From Pseudaminobacter soli (ex Li et al. 2025) (GTDB taxonomy: Bacteria; Pseudomonadota; Alphaproteobacteria; Rhizobiales; Rhizobiaceae), in assembly GCF_003012705.1 (NCBI RefSeq), contig NZ_PXYL01000002.1:186001-250000 (forward strand): a DNA stretch of 64,000 nt. The letters run 5' to 3'. Both the position numbers and the translations under genes were made by a program. The notes beneath the pieces are model-generated. The model saw only the letters and a list, made by a program, of their open reading frames with translations. It did not search any database and was not told the DNA's origin. Each line of letters starts with the position of its first letter. The stretch's first letter is position 1. This document shows positions 26,868 through 36,370 of this stretch, piece by piece.

Positions 26868-28328
26868 TCACTGCCCTGGGACCTGCCTTGCTTCGATAGC
26901 GTCGAATATTAGTGCGCCCTTCCGGGTTTCCTGCGCTATTTTCCCGATGTTGGGATTGTTGCGGACCGCCTGCCTGCCGGCCTCGATGGCGAGATCGACT
27001 TCGTCGCGGGCCAGATTGAGCCGCGTGGGCACCTTGTTGAGGCGGGCGAAAGAGTCCGGATCAACGTCGCGGAACGAAAGGTACTCGGTAGTGACTGACA
27101 CGTCTCGGCAGTCCCATCCGACGAGGGTTCCGCGGAGCTTCAGCACCTGTCCGCGCGGAAGGCCACACCGGTAGTGGATCAGTGCTTCCTGCCATTGGTT
27201 CAGGGCAAGGTCGACCGCGTCGAACCCGCTCCTATTTGCCGAAGCAATCGTGGTGTCCGATACGGCCCGAGCGATATTTCCCAGATGAGGTGCTTGCTGC
27301 GTCTCACCCCACTTGTACGGGATAGACCTGCCTGCGTCGGTAACGATGAAGACGAAATTGCGAAGCCTCACAGCTTGTTGCGGCGACAGCGGCGCATACG
27401 GCCTATCCGCTTTTGCCAGTTCGAGCGTGAGGCCGGTAATGCCAAGGTTGTCTGTCAGTGCACCGTCGAGCAGCCGGACGAAGTTGAGATTTTGATCAGC
27501 TTGGTAGGAGTCCAACGATCGGGCATAGGCCTGTAGCCGGATCGATGGGTTGTCCGTATTCAAAGCCCGCTCCAGCCAGTGAGGGCGGTGGTAATCGCAA
27601 TTGTTCTTGGGCGCCTGGAGGATTATCGGCGCGAAGACCACTGGAATCGCGGCGGACGCCCCAACGGCCTCGGCTATCTTGAGCTGGCTGATGTCGCTGC
27701 ACAGGGCGGCGAACGTGTCTTCGGTAAAGAGAAACGGCGTGTTGTTGTATATGTCCGAGGCGGTTACCCAGACGAGCGGCCTGCCTGGCTTGCCAAATGC
27801 CGAGTAGGTTGCCCGATCGAAAAGGTTTTCATCCAGCCACCGGGCGAAGCTGTTTCGATCATTGGCCCCGCCACGGAGTGCCACCTTGACCAGAGTGCCG
27901 GGCAAGACGCTGGTGGCCATGCTGGCTTCGGCGTTTTGATACAGGAACCGTTCGCGGAAATCCCGGTAGTCATCTTTCCCCCTGTAACCGAGATAGGCGG
28001 CCAGGACGGCGCCGCCAGACGTTCCGGCGACGGTTCGGACATTGTCGACCAATGTGCGCTTGATGGGAAATTCGTCGATGGTCAGCGTGTCGAGCTCCGA
28101 AAGCGCGCCGTAGGCGAAAGCGGCCGCCCGTGTACCGCCTCCTGAAAACGACAGTGCCAACACCGTCGAGCCGTCATCGGTGGCATCGGGGATGTAGGCC
28201 GGCGACGGGGCGCCCGGCTCGTTGCTGACAAAGTTTATCGGAGAGGTGTCGACGACGACGCATCCCGAAGCGGCAATCACCGCGGCAAGGCCCAACGCCC
28301 TCAGCAGCTGGGAGATTACGTTTCGCAC
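26868..28328 (-). CDS. Patatin-like phospholipase, lipoprotein
   Basis: A 486-residue lipoprotein with a GTG start at 28328, preceded by AGGGG and giving a normal signal (NVISQLLRALGLAAVIAASGC; lipid Cys23). The patatin domain has the oxyanion glycines SGGGTRAA (63-67), the nucleophile motif GTSGG (Ser104) and the catalytic Asp in LLDGALTDN (Asp288). The C-terminal 180 residues are less conserved. It would deacylate lipids from the outer membrane or periplasm. A clear paralogue lies at 48600-50084 and shares long motifs such as NDRN, RWLDxNL and the GASAAIPVVFAPI region. No obvious operon. Confidence 0.8.
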   Translation of the reverse strand: MRNVISQLLRALGLAAVIAASGCVVVDTSPINFVSNEPGAPSPAYIPDATDDGSTVLALSFSGGGTRAAAFAYGALSELDTLTIDEFPIKRTLVDNVRTVAGTSGGAVLAAYLGYRGKDDYRDFRERFLYQNAEASMATSVLPGTLVKVALRGGANDRNSFARWLDENLFDRATYSAFGKPGRPLVWVTASDIYNNTPFLFTEDTFAALCSDISQLKIAEAVGASAAIPVVFAPIILQAPKNNCDYHRPHWLERALNTDNPSIRLQAYARSLDSYQADQNLNFVRLLDGALTDNLGITGLTLELAKADRPYAPLSPQQAVRLRNFVFIVTDAGRSIPYKWGETQQAPHLGNIARAVSDTTIASANRSGFDAVDLALNQWQEALIHYRCGLPRGQVLKLRGTLVGWDCRDVSVTTEYLSFRDVDPDSFARLNKVPTRLNLARDEVDLAIEAGRQAVRNNPNIGKIAQETRKGALIFDAIEARQVPGQ

Positions 28329-28575
28329 TGAATTGCCCCTGCCGCCGATTCCCTTTTGGTGCCTGAAGGTCGCACGGTGACAATGATCCTTCAAGCAGTC
28401 CTGACCGCCAGAGCGGACCCGATCCTAAGGCTGCACTTCGTTGTTACGGCCGACTTGGATCGTTTGCCAAATGTGATTCGAAAACAGATCGGCAGATTTC
28501 GGCCCCCGAGCTATGGGGCGGTGTACCGCCAATAGCCGATGTGGTGAATTCGTCTCACCACGGACGCTGTCTTTC

Positions 28576-29013
28576 CTAGTTGGCCGCCTGCTCGCCTCCG
28601 GAGGCGACTGCGATACGGGCGATCTCCGCGAGCGTCGTGGTGGCGTAGATTTCGCGCAGCTTGGCTTCGGCGGCGGCATGGGCGGATTCGAGAACCGCAT
28701 TCGATGCCCGCTCGACAGGGCAGGAGGGATGGTCGTGCGAAACCCCCGCCGACAGGATCGTCCCCTTGTGAAGGGCGCGCTGGACATCCAGGACGGTGAT
28801 GTCGTCCAAGGTCTTGGACATCTTCCAACCGCCACCGCGGCCGCCTTCGGATTCGACGATCCCGTTGTCACGCAACGCGCCTAGCGTCCGGCGTACGACT
28901 ACCGGATTGGTGTTGAGCATCTGCGCGATCCGCTCTGATGTTTCCTTGCCACCGAGCAAGGCCATGTGGACGAGCACATGCAGCATCCGGGCAAGCCGAC
29001 CGTCGCTTTTCAT
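28576..29013 (-). CDS. Rrf2-family transcriptional regulator
   Basis: A 145-residue Rrf2 protein. The winged helix has LARMLHVLVHMALLGGKETSERIAQMLNTNPVVVRRTLGAL, with the wing EGGRGGGWKMSK. ITVLDVQRAL then leads into the dimerisation helix. Only one cysteine is present in the usual cluster region (HPSCPVERA), so it probably does not hold an iron-sulphur cluster as IscR or NsrR does; a thiol-sensing or ligand role is possible. The start at 29013 follows GGAAAGG. It diverges from an exported hydrolase, with a perfect palindrome over that gene's promoter. Confidence 0.82.
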   Translation of the reverse strand: MKSDGRLARMLHVLVHMALLGGKETSERIAQMLNTNPVVVRRTLGALRDNGIVESEGGRGGGWKMSKTLDDITVLDVQRALHKGTILSAGVSHDHPSCPVERASNAVLESAHAAAEAKLREIYATTTLAEIARIAVASGGEQAAN

Positions 29014-29050
29014 CTGCAGGCCTTTCCGCAACAATTCAAGTTACGCTATC

Positions 29051-29087
29051 TTGACTTTCGTTTTTTCTGTAACCTAAAATGTTACAG
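29051..29087 (+). promoter_or_regulatory. Promoter with overlapping palindromic operator (Rrf2 site)
   Basis: A sigma70-like -35 TTGACT (29051-29056) and a -10 TAAAAT (29075-29080) are 18 bp apart. Perfect inverted arms CTGTAAC (29067-29073) and GTTACAG (29081-29087) flank and overlap the -10. A repressor here would block transcription of the hydrolase gene at 29104. The neighbouring Rrf2 protein is the obvious candidate. Confidence 0.65.
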
Positions 29088-29103
29088 ATTGAAAGGAACA
29101 TCC

Positions 29104-30168
29104 ATGCATCGCCGCCAATTTCTATTCGCTTCGGCGGCGTTGGCCCTTACCGCCCCGCAGGTCGGGGCAGTCCCTCAGGAGACCGTCATGAACGAAAAGA
29201 ACATCCAGACGCGCACGATCGACATGAGCGTTCTCGACGAGGGGTCTGGTCCTCTCGTGTTGCTCTGCCATGGCTTCCCTGAGACGAAACATGCATGGCG
29301 ACACCAGATCGCCGCTCTCGCGGAGGCGGGCTACCGCGCCGTGGCGCCGGACATGAGAGGATACGGGAAGACGGATATCCCGGCACATGTCGACCAATAT
29401 ACTGTCTACCACTGCGTGGGCGACATGGTCGCGCTCCTGGACGCCCTGGGTGAGGAAAGGGCCGTCATTGTCGGGCATGACTGGGGTGCCACGATCGCCT
29501 GGCAGGCGGCGCTTCTGCGCCCCGACCGATTTCGGGCTGTCGCGGCTCTAAGCGTGCCGATGATGGGCCAGCCTCCGGTACCTCCGACGCAAATCTTTCC
29601 CCAGAACGACGAGGCGCTGTTCTACACCTTGTACTTCCAGGAACCCGGCGTCGCGGAGGCCGAGTTCGAGGCCGACCCGCGCCGCACGCTCCGGAAGCTG
29701 CTCTTCGCCGCCAGCGGAGAGGCGGGATCGCGAAAGCCCGGAGACGGAACGCCCAATCCTTTCGGCATGGTTAACCGCAGCACAGGATTGCTTGTAAGCC
29801 TACCCGATCCGGCGGCGCTTCCCGAGTGGCTCCCCGCCGCGGACTTCGATCGCGTCGTGGAGGCCTTCCGGACGTCGGGCTTCAAGGGCGGCCTGAACTA
29901 TTACCGCAACTTGGATCGCAATTGGGAACTTCAACAGGCCATGGCCGGGGCGAAGATCGCCATTCCGGCGCTGTTCATGATCGGCGAGCGCGACACAGGG
30001 CTGACCATTCCCGGTATGGACCAGATCATCGCGGCCATGCCCAGCCTTGTTCCGGACCTGCGCGGATCGCACATCCTGCCCGGCGCGGGGCACTGGCTGC
30101 CGCAGGAGCGGCCGTCGGAGGTATCCGCGATGCTCACCGAGTTCCTAGGACGACTCGGAAACGACTAG
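29104..30168 (+). CDS. Epoxide hydrolase-like alpha/beta hydrolase, Tat-type signal
   Basis: A 354-residue protein. The N-terminus MHRRQFLFASAALALTAPQVGA resembles a twin-arginine signal. The mature part is an epoxide-hydrolase fold: oxyanion motif LCHGFPETKHAWRHQ, DMRGYGKTDIP, nucleophile motif VGHDWGATIAW (Asp, not Ser), acidic residue in GERDTGL and His in GAGHWLPQE. The cap contains LNYYRNLDRNW with the tyrosines that polarise the epoxide. AAGGAA precedes the ATG. It is controlled by a promoter with an Rrf2-type palindrome. Export of such an enzyme suggests detoxification of a reactive compound. Confidence 0.78.
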   Translation: MHRRQFLFASAALALTAPQVGAVPQETVMNEKNIQTRTIDMSVLDEGSGPLVLLCHGFPETKHAWRHQIAALAEAGYRAVAPDMRGYGKTDIPAHVDQYTVYHCVGDMVALLDALGEERAVIVGHDWGATIAWQAALLRPDRFRAVAALSVPMMGQPPVPPTQIFPQNDEALFYTLYFQEPGVAEAEFEADPRRTLRKLLFAASGEAGSRKPGDGTPNPFGMVNRSTGLLVSLPDPAALPEWLPAADFDRVVEAFRTSGFKGGLNYYRNLDRNWELQQAMAGAKIAIPALFMIGERDTGLTIPGMDQIIAAMPSLVPDLRGSHILPGAGHWLPQERPSEVSAMLTEFLGRLGND

Positions 30169-30289
30169 CTGAGGGGGGCTGCGAGGGACTGAGATAAGCT
30201 CCGAGGCACCTGCTTGTTCTTTCAGCGGACAAGCTGGGCGAGATCTGGTCGTGGCGATTGCGCATCGCAGTGCTGGCTTTCTCACCCGA

Positions 30290-30916
30290 TCAGGTTGTTT
30301 TCACGATCTTGGCTTTCACGAAGACGTCGTAACGAGTGCTCTTTCCCAAGATCTGATGGGACGGTTTGGGGAGCCCTGGCATCGGCTCCGCACGCAGGGG
30401 CCACTTGAGCACCACTCGGTTGCGCGCGGTCTCCAAGGCGACCTGCATGAGTTGCGTCGCGTCGGGATCGGTGCCGACGATTTCGCGGATCAGCCGCATC
30501 TCCTTCTTCACCAGCGCCGTGTTGTTACGTGGCGGGTGCATCGGATCGACCAATACCACCTGCGGGTTCAATTGAGGCAGCAGGGCGCATGAGTCGCCAT
30601 GGATCAGCGTCATCCGCGCAACCGTTTCGGCATACCGCCCCCCCTGCGCCCGGGCGCGTTCGAGCCCTTCGGCAAGGAGTTCATGCATCGTCATCGAGCG
30701 CTCGACGAGGGTGACGTGCGCGCCAAGCGATGCCAAGAAAAACGCGTCACGTCCGAGGCCGGCGGTAGCGTCCACAATCTCCGGCATGACGCCTGGCGAA
30801 AACCCTGCGGCTTTCGCCAGAGCCTGCCCACGCCCCTCGCCAGAGCGAAAACGGTGACCGATCGCGCCGCCGACGAAATCGACGATCAGGGATGTTGTGT
30901 CGACGTTCTGCGTCAT
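30290..30916 (-). CDS. rsmJ: 16S rRNA m2G1516 methyltransferase RsmJ
   Basis: A 208-residue SAM-dependent methyltransferase. EIVDATAGLGRDAFFLASLGAHVTLVERS is the SAM-binding fold. VVLVDPMHPPRN corresponds to the DPMYP catalytic motif of RsmJ, and NRVVLKWPLRAEP closes the family pattern. It modifies a guanosine in the 3' minor domain of 16S rRNA. Length is slightly below the E. coli protein. It lies 8 bp after a pseudouridine synthase gene in a two-gene RNA-modification operon. Confidence 0.82.
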   Translation of the reverse strand: MTQNVDTTSLIVDFVGGAIGHRFRSGEGRGQALAKAAGFSPGVMPEIVDATAGLGRDAFFLASLGAHVTLVERSMTMHELLAEGLERARAQGGRYAETVARMTLIHGDSCALLPQLNPQVVLVDPMHPPRNNTALVKKEMRLIREIVGTDPDATQLMQVALETARNRVVLKWPLRAEPMPGLPKPSHQILGKSTRYDVFVKAKIVKTT

Positions 30917-30924
30917 CGTCGCTC

Positions 30925-31593
30925 TCAGAAGGGAACGGGGGCGCTGAAGGTGACGACCGCGCCGCGGGGATGACGAAAGCTAAGTTCTTCGGCGTGTAGA
31001 AGCAGGCGGTCTGCGCCCGTCAGGGCCGCGCCGTCCGCATAGAACTCGTCGCCCAGGATTACGTGACCCAACGCCTTCATGTGCACGCGTAGCTGATGTG
31101 TGCGTCCGGTCAACGGGAAAAGGCGCAGGCGCGTGGTGTTCTCGCCGTATCCGAGAACGCGCCAGCGCGTCTGCGCGGGCTTGCCGTGCTCGTGGTCGAC
31201 GCGATGTCGGGGTTTGTTGTTTGGGTCGATAGCCAAAGGCAGGTCGACCAGCCCCTCCTCATCCTCGATGCGGCCCCAGACCTCGGCCACATAGGACTTT
31301 TGGGTGGTGCGCGCCTCGAACTGCGCCGCGACAGCGGCATGAGCCTTGCGGTTGAGCGACATCAGCACCAAGCCGGACGTGTCCTTGTCCAGTCGATGAA
31401 TGATCAGGGCTTGGGGAAACTTTTCCTGAACGCGCGTCGCCAGGCTGTCCGCGAGCGCAGGGTGGCGTCCGGGCACGGAAAGAAGACCGCTCGGCTTATC
31501 GAGCACGAGAAGGTCTGCGTCGCGATGGAGGATCGTGACGTAGGGCTCCAGCGGCGGATTATAGACGGGAAATGCATCTGATAACGAATTCAT
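30925..31593 (-). CDS. RluA-family pseudouridine synthase
   Basis: A 222-residue enzyme with the diagnostic motif IIHRLDKDTSGLVLM carrying the catalytic Asp. ILHRDADLLVLDKPSGLLSVPG precedes it, and FPLTGRTHQLRVHMKALGHVILGDEFY follows. There is no S4 domain, which fits RluA (23S U746 / tRNA U32) rather than RluC or RluD. The ATG at 31593 gives a compact N-terminus; one three codons earlier is possible. It is operonic with rsmJ. Confidence 0.85.
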   Translation of the reverse strand: MNSLSDAFPVYNPPLEPYVTILHRDADLLVLDKPSGLLSVPGRHPALADSLATRVQEKFPQALIIHRLDKDTSGLVLMSLNRKAHAAVAAQFEARTTQKSYVAEVWGRIEDEEGLVDLPLAIDPNNKPRHRVDHEHGKPAQTRWRVLGYGENTTRLRLFPLTGRTHQLRVHMKALGHVILGDEFYADGAALTGADRLLLHAEELSFRHPRGAVVTFSAPVPF

Positions 31594-31823
31594 GGCGGCC
31601 ATATACCATGGAATTGAGCCATGCGGAAAACAGCAGTCCGCAAGGCGCATTCAACGACTAGACCGTCATCACCACTGATGCCGTTCGTTCTCACGCCAAA
31701 ACTTGACGCTGGATACCTGCAGGTCCAGATTCCCACACGGGCTAGGGGTGGATTGAACGACATACCACTCTCGATTGTCGGCGCGTTTCAAAGCTGATCA
31801 ACGCCCGCTGAAAGGAGATAGCC

Positions 31824-32639
31824 GTGAAGAACAAATCGCTCATAGCGCTTGCCGCGTCGCTTGCCTCCGGCCTCATGCTTACGTTCGGTACGCCGTCCGC
31901 GGCAATTGCGGCAGAGGACGCGACTAACATCGTCGTCGGCGCGGACACCACCTTCCCACCTTTCGAGACCGAGACGAACGGTGAGGTCACCGGCTTCGAC
32001 ATCGACATGATCAAGGCCATCGCCAAGGCCGAGAACATGACGCTCACCCTGAAGACGCTGCCGTTCAACGGGATCATCCCCAGCCTGCAGGCCGGCTCGA
32101 TCGACGCGGCCGTCGCCGGGATCACGATCAAGTCCAGCCGCATGCAGAATGTCGATTTCAGCGACGCCTACTACAAGTCCGGACTTTCGATCCTGGTCAA
32201 GAAGGACTCCGACATCAAAGGTTTCGACGATCTGAAGGGCCATGTGGTTGCCACCAAGAAGGCCACCTCCTCGGTCGACTATCTCACCGACCACAATTTC
32301 TCGTCCGACTATATCAAGCAGTTCCAGAGCATCGACGCTGCCTATCAGGCACTCGAGACCGGCGGGGCCGACGCGGTCATCTTCGACAATCCGGTCAACA
32401 TCGACTTCAAGACCAAGCACCCCAACGTGAAGACTGTGGGTCCGCTTCTGACGGGCGAATATTATGGCGTCGCCGTCAGCAAGAAAAGGCCCGAGCTCGT
32501 CGCCAAGCTCAATGACGGCCTGGCCAAGATCAAGGAGAACGGAGAATACAAGAAGCTCTTCGACAAATATTTCGGCGGCGATTTGAGCGGTGCGGTCGAA
32601 GGCGTGGAGAAGCCGGCCTCCGTCGCGGTCAAGGACTGA
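31824..32639 (+). CDS. Polar amino-acid ABC transporter, substrate-binding protein
   Basis: A 271-residue periplasmic protein, GTG start with AAAGGAGA upstream and a Sec signal to about residue 30. The SBP_bac_3 pattern is clear: IVVGADTTFPPFETETNGEVTGFDIDMIKAI, LPFNGIIPSLQAGSIDAAVAGITIKSSR, FSDAYYKSG and YKKLFDKYFGG near the end. The family binds glutamine, arginine and similar polar amino acids. It heads a three-gene operon with permease and ATPase. Confidence 0.87.
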   Translation: MKNKSLIALAASLASGLMLTFGTPSAAIAAEDATNIVVGADTTFPPFETETNGEVTGFDIDMIKAIAKAENMTLTLKTLPFNGIIPSLQAGSIDAAVAGITIKSSRMQNVDFSDAYYKSGLSILVKKDSDIKGFDDLKGHVVATKKATSSVDYLTDHNFSSDYIKQFQSIDAAYQALETGGADAVIFDNPVNIDFKTKHPNVKTVGPLLTGEYYGVAVSKKRPELVAKLNDGLAKIKENGEYKKLFDKYFGGDLSGAVEGVEKPASVAVKD

Positions 32640-32770
32640 GGATTAGTCCGGCACCCGATCGAGAACCGACGGCTGTGCCGGATCGGGCCCGGAAAGTGCG
32701 CGGCACGAGATTGGCTCCGCGTGCTTTCTCGTCGATTGATGCGAGAGAAGGATAATTCGGGGGACGGTCC

Positions 32771-33439
32771 ATGGAAGTCATCTGGCAAAACCTACCTGTA
32801 ATCCTGGTTGGTCTGCGCTTGACGATCCAGTATTCGATCGTGGCCATCATCCTGATGGTGGTCATCGGCTTGATCGCGGCGCTGATGCGCCTTTCAAAGT
32901 TTGCGCCGCTGCGGTGGATCGCCACCGCCTATGTCGAGATTTTCCGATCGACTCCGCTTCTGGTGCAGCTTTTTTTCATCGTTCTGGGGCTGCCCGCCAT
33001 CCTGCCGGTCAACGAATGGTTCGGGCAGTTGTGGTATCCGATCCTCGCGGCCGCGCTGACACTCAGCCTGAACGAAGGCGCCTACGTCACCGAGATCATC
33101 CGCGCGGGCATCCTCGGCGTCGACCGGGGCCAGAAGGAGGCAGCACAGAGCATCGGCATGAACGGCTTCCAGACGATGCGCTATATCGTCCTGCCGCAGG
33201 CGTTCAAGCGGATGATCCCACCGCTGGTCAACCAGGCCGCCCAGACGATCAAGGACACTTCGCTCCTGGCTCCGGTCGGCATCGCCGAACTGGTCTACAA
33301 GGGCGAGATCGTGATCGCGGAGACTTTTGCGTCCTTTGCGATCTGGGGCCTCATCGCGGTGCTCTATTTTATCCTTATATTCTCGCTGTCGAAGTTCTCG
33401 TCCTATCTGGAGAGGAGGCTTCAAGTTGATAAACGTTAG
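32771..33439 (+). CDS. Polar amino-acid ABC transporter, permease
   Basis: A 222-residue HisM/GlnP-type permease with about five helices. The hallmark segments are [45 protein letters not shown] and the EAA loop [30 protein letters not shown]. It lies between the binding protein and the ATPase and overlaps the latter by 14 bp. The transporter seems to use a single permease gene, so it may form a homodimer. Confidence 0.88.
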   Translation: MEVIWQNLPVILVGLRLTIQYSIVAIILMVVIGLIAALMRLSKFAPLRWIATAYVEIFRSTPLLVQLFFIVLGLPAILPVNEWFGQLWYPILAAALTLSLNEGAYVTEIIRAGILGVDRGQKEAAQSIGMNGFQTMRYIVLPQAFKRMIPPLVNQAAQTIKDTSLLAPVGIAELVYKGEIVIAETFASFAIWGLIAVLYFILIFSLSKFSSYLERRLQVDKR

Positions 33440-34148
33440 AGACCTGCACAAGTCCTTCGGCGACAATGAAATCCTCAAAGGGATAAGCACCCATGTGGAG
33501 GAAAAGGAAGTCGTCGTCGTCATCGGTCCTTCGGGAAGCGGCAAGAGCACATTCCTGCGCTGCCTGAACGGGCTGGAGACGGCAACAAGCGGCGAAATCG
33601 AAATAGCCGGAATGACGCTGACCGATCCCAAGACCAACATCCACAAGCTGCGCCAGCATGTCGGCATGGTCTTCCAGCAGTTCAACCTCTTCAAGCACCT
33701 GACCATCCTGGAGAACATCACGATCGGGCCGCGCAAGGTGAAGAAGATTCCGGCGGCGGAGGCCAACAGGATCGCGCGCGAGCTTCTGGCCAAGGTCGGT
33801 CTCGTGGGGAAGGAGGCGAACTACCCGGACGAGCTTTCCGGCGGCCAGCAGCAGCGCGTGGCGATCGCCCGTGCACTCGCGATGGGTCCGAACGTCATGC
33901 TCTTCGACGAGCCGACCTCCGCGCTGGATCCAGAAATGGTCGGTGAGGTGCTCCAGGTCATGAAGGCGCTTGCCGTCGAGGGAATGACGATGGTCGTGGT
34001 TACCCATGAAATGGGTTTCGCGCGCGAAGTGGGCCATCGGGTGGTCTTCATGGATGATGGCCTCATCCTCGAGGAAGGACCGCCCAGCGAGCTTTTCTCA
34101 AACCCGCAGAGAAACCGGACGAAAAGTTTCCTGGCAAAAATCCTGTAG
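33426..34148 (+). CDS. Polar amino-acid ABC transporter, ATP-binding protein
   Basis: A 240-residue GlnQ/HisP-type ATPase. Walker A is GPSGSGKST, the Q-loop [13 protein letters not shown], the signature LSGGQQQR, Walker [16 protein letters not shown] and the switch His in [12 protein letters not shown]. The TTG start at 33426, preceded by GAGAGGAGGC inside the permease gene, gives the usual N-terminus [11 protein letters not shown]. Last gene of the operon. Confidence 0.89.
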   Translation: MINVRDLHKSFGDNEILKGISTHVEEKEVVVVIGPSGSGKSTFLRCLNGLETATSGEIEIAGMTLTDPKTNIHKLRQHVGMVFQQFNLFKHLTILENITIGPRKVKKIPAAEANRIARELLAKVGLVGKEANYPDELSGGQQQRVAIARALAMGPNVMLFDEPTSALDPEMVGEVLQVMKALAVEGMTMVVVTHEMGFAREVGHRVVFMDDGLILEEGPPSELFSNPQRNRTKSFLAKIL

Positions 34149-34409
34149 CGCAGGAACTGCCACGCGTGCCGGCGGTGATTCGCATCGTCGATCCGGAACC
34201 CAGGCGTCTCCTTCTCATTCCAGCGCCGTGGCGCCGGACTGCCACCGCCCGGAAAGCCCCGCAGCCAAACCCTTGGCTTGGGCGGTCGGCTGTTCCTCTG
34301 GGCGAGAAGCAGCGTGATCCTCAGCCTGAAGCGGGCGAACAGCTCCAGCATATCGGTGGTCAAGCGAAGGTCTCGCTCAATGCCGGCAGCCGAAGCGGCG
34401 GCGTGGCTA

Positions 34410-35033
34410 TCATTTGCCGTAGGCTTGAGCGATCTGACCGACGAGCGTGGCCCACGGCATGTCCATCGCGCCGTAGACTTCGACGGCTTCCGGCCGCGCG
34501 TTGTCCTTGAGTATCTCAACCATGAGGGTGGCGTAATCCGACAGAACGACACCAGCATTGGCCATGCGAAGAAGACCGGCCTGGCGCTTCGTTTCGCTGA
34601 AGGTGCCGGAAGCATCGACAGCCACATAGGCGTCCAGTCCCTTACCGACGGCGGTGATCGCCGGCAGCGCGGCGCATACTTCGAGCGATATGCCAGCGAT
34701 AATCAGCTTCTTGCGACCAGTGGCTTCGATTGCGCGGGCCACGTGAGCATCGTCGAATGCGTTGACCGACGACCGATCGATGATCGTGACACCCGGCAAG
34801 GCCTCGACCAACTCAGGGAAGGTCGGCCCCCACATGCTGTCCCGCGCCGTGGTCGTCACGACGATCGGGAGCTTGAGCGCCTTGGCGGCTTTGGCCAGCG
34901 CAACGACGTTGTGTTTGAGCTCGCCCGTAGAGATGTCGCGTACGCCCGTCATGAGGCCAACCTGATGATCGACCAGGACAACCGCGGCGTTTTCCGAGGT
35001 AAGGGGCTCATATGGATGGTTTTGACCAGACAT
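34410..35033 (-). CDS. Isochorismatase-like cysteine hydrolase, YcaC-like
   Basis: A 207-residue protein of the isochorismatase fold. AAVVLVDHQVGLM carries the catalytic Asp22, and LIIAGISLEVCAALPA the nucleophile Cys120. The pattern TTTARDSMWGPTFPEL, DASGTFSETKRQAG and YATLMVEILKDN matches YcaC-type hydrolases, whose natural substrate is poorly known. AGGAGAAAGAA precedes the ATG; the open frame reaches further upstream but lacks family residues. It diverges from a LysR gene, which probably regulates it. Confidence 0.8.
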   Translation of the reverse strand: MSGQNHPYEPLTSENAAVVLVDHQVGLMTGVRDISTGELKHNVVALAKAAKALKLPIVVTTTARDSMWGPTFPELVEALPGVTIIDRSSVNAFDDAHVARAIEATGRKKLIIAGISLEVCAALPAITAVGKGLDAYVAVDASGTFSETKRQAGLLRMANAGVVLSDYATLMVEILKDNARPEAVEVYGAMDMPWATLVGQIAQAYGK

Positions 35034-35243
35034 TTCTTTCTCCTGGGATTCGGACTTCTGGATTTCGCTGGCTGGCGAGCGAGCGGCGCCAAACATGACT
35101 GCCGCGAACTTTGGACGTCCCATGAAACCACCCTGGATTGCCAAAGCAGTTAACATTGAGCTTTCAGGTCTGAGTTGTCGCCAACGCCTTAAAACTATCG
35201 TCTGGCCCGTTGGCCGAAAAGCCGGCACTATACGAACTCAGCG

Positions 35244-35257
35244 TCCAATCAGTTGGA
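35244..35257. promoter_or_regulatory. Small inverted repeat before the LysR gene
   Basis: TCCAA and TTGGA around TCAG form a short perfect inverted repeat 14 bp before the GTG of the divergent LysR gene. It is short enough to occur by chance. Confidence 0.3.
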
Positions 35258-35271
35258 TGATGAGGTGACCC

Positions 35272-36183
35272 GTGATTGACCTGAATGACTTCTTCTATTT
35301 CGTGCAGGTTGTGGATCGCGGTGGCTTCACCGCAGCCGGCCGGGCGCTCCGCGTTCCCAAATCGACGCTGAGTCATCGGATGCAGCAGCTCGAGGCCAAT
35401 TTCGGCGTCCACCTTCTCAACCGAACGTCGCGCCACTTCAGCATGACGGACGCCGGCCAAGAGTTCTATCGGCACGCGGTGTCAATGTTGCGTGAGGCGG
35501 AGCAGGCAGAAACGGTCATTCGGCAGCGGCTCAAGGAGCCAAGCGGAACAATTCGCTGCACCGCCGCGGTGGCGACAATGCAGTTCGGCCTGAAGGACAT
35601 CATCGCCGATTTCCTGATCCGCTACCCAAAGGTGAATCTCGTTGCGCATGCCACGGACCGCACAGTCGATATCGTGGGCGACAATTACGACATCGCTATT
35701 CGCGCGCATACGGACCCGCTTCCGGATTCGACACTTGTGCAACGGGCGCTCGCTCCGGCGCCTTGGTTCCTCTTTGCCGGCTCGGCTTATCTCGACCGTC
35801 ATGGCCCGATCGAAGCACCGCAGGATCTCAAAGACCATGCAACGCTTTTCATGATGCGAACCGGCGTCGCGTTAGTCTGGCGGTTGCGCCATATCGGCCA
35901 GGCGCGAGCCGAATTGGTCATGTCCCTGAGCCCGCGCCTGCTCAGCGACGACATGATCGGTCTCAAGCAAGCGGCAATCGCCGGGCTCGGCATCGTCGCG
36001 CTCCCAGGTTACGTCTGCCGCGAGGAAGTCCAGATGGGAATACTGCGGAGGGTGTTGCCGGAGTGGATCGCGGGCGACTCCACCATCACCGCTCTCACGC
36101 CCTATCGGCAAGGGTTACTGCCATCGGTGCGGGTTTTCATTGATCATCTCGTTGGCGAATTCCCGAAGGTGGTCTTGCTATAG
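35272..36183 (+). CDS. LysR-family transcriptional regulator
   Basis: A 303-residue LysR protein, GTG start with TGAGGTGA upstream. The HTH is LNDFFYFVQVVDRGGFTAAGRALRVPKSTLSHRMQQLE, then HLLNRTSRHFSMTDAG. The effector domain has GTIRCTAAVATMQFG, VDIVGDNYDIAIRAH and AAIAGLGIVALPGYVC. It is of the pirin/YcaC-associated type of LysR regulators by context: it diverges from the YcaC-like gene, with 238 bp between them. Confidence 0.84.
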   Translation: MIDLNDFFYFVQVVDRGGFTAAGRALRVPKSTLSHRMQQLEANFGVHLLNRTSRHFSMTDAGQEFYRHAVSMLREAEQAETVIRQRLKEPSGTIRCTAAVATMQFGLKDIIADFLIRYPKVNLVAHATDRTVDIVGDNYDIAIRAHTDPLPDSTLVQRALAPAPWFLFAGSAYLDRHGPIEAPQDLKDHATLFMMRTGVALVWRLRHIGQARAELVMSLSPRLLSDDMIGLKQAAIAGLGIVALPGYVCREEVQMGILRRVLPEWIAGDSTITALTPYRQGLLPSVRVFIDHLVGEFPKVVLL

Positions 36184-36370
36184 ACCAGCAGGTCTCGATC
36201 TCGACAGGGCGGCGTGGATGCGCCTTCCGGCGTGAGGACATGGTCATCACCCTAGTCACCAACGCGCGCGCCAGTCCAATGGCCGACTTCGATCGCCGTC
36301 AAAATCGCGATGATGCCAACCAGAAAAATTGGGCCGCTACAATCCGATCGCGGCCAAAAGCTGGATTCAA

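Noticed and set aside
34263-34278. AGCCAA / TTGGCT hairpin after the amino-acid transporter operon
   Set aside because: Only 6-bp arms and no T-run; below the threshold for a terminator call.
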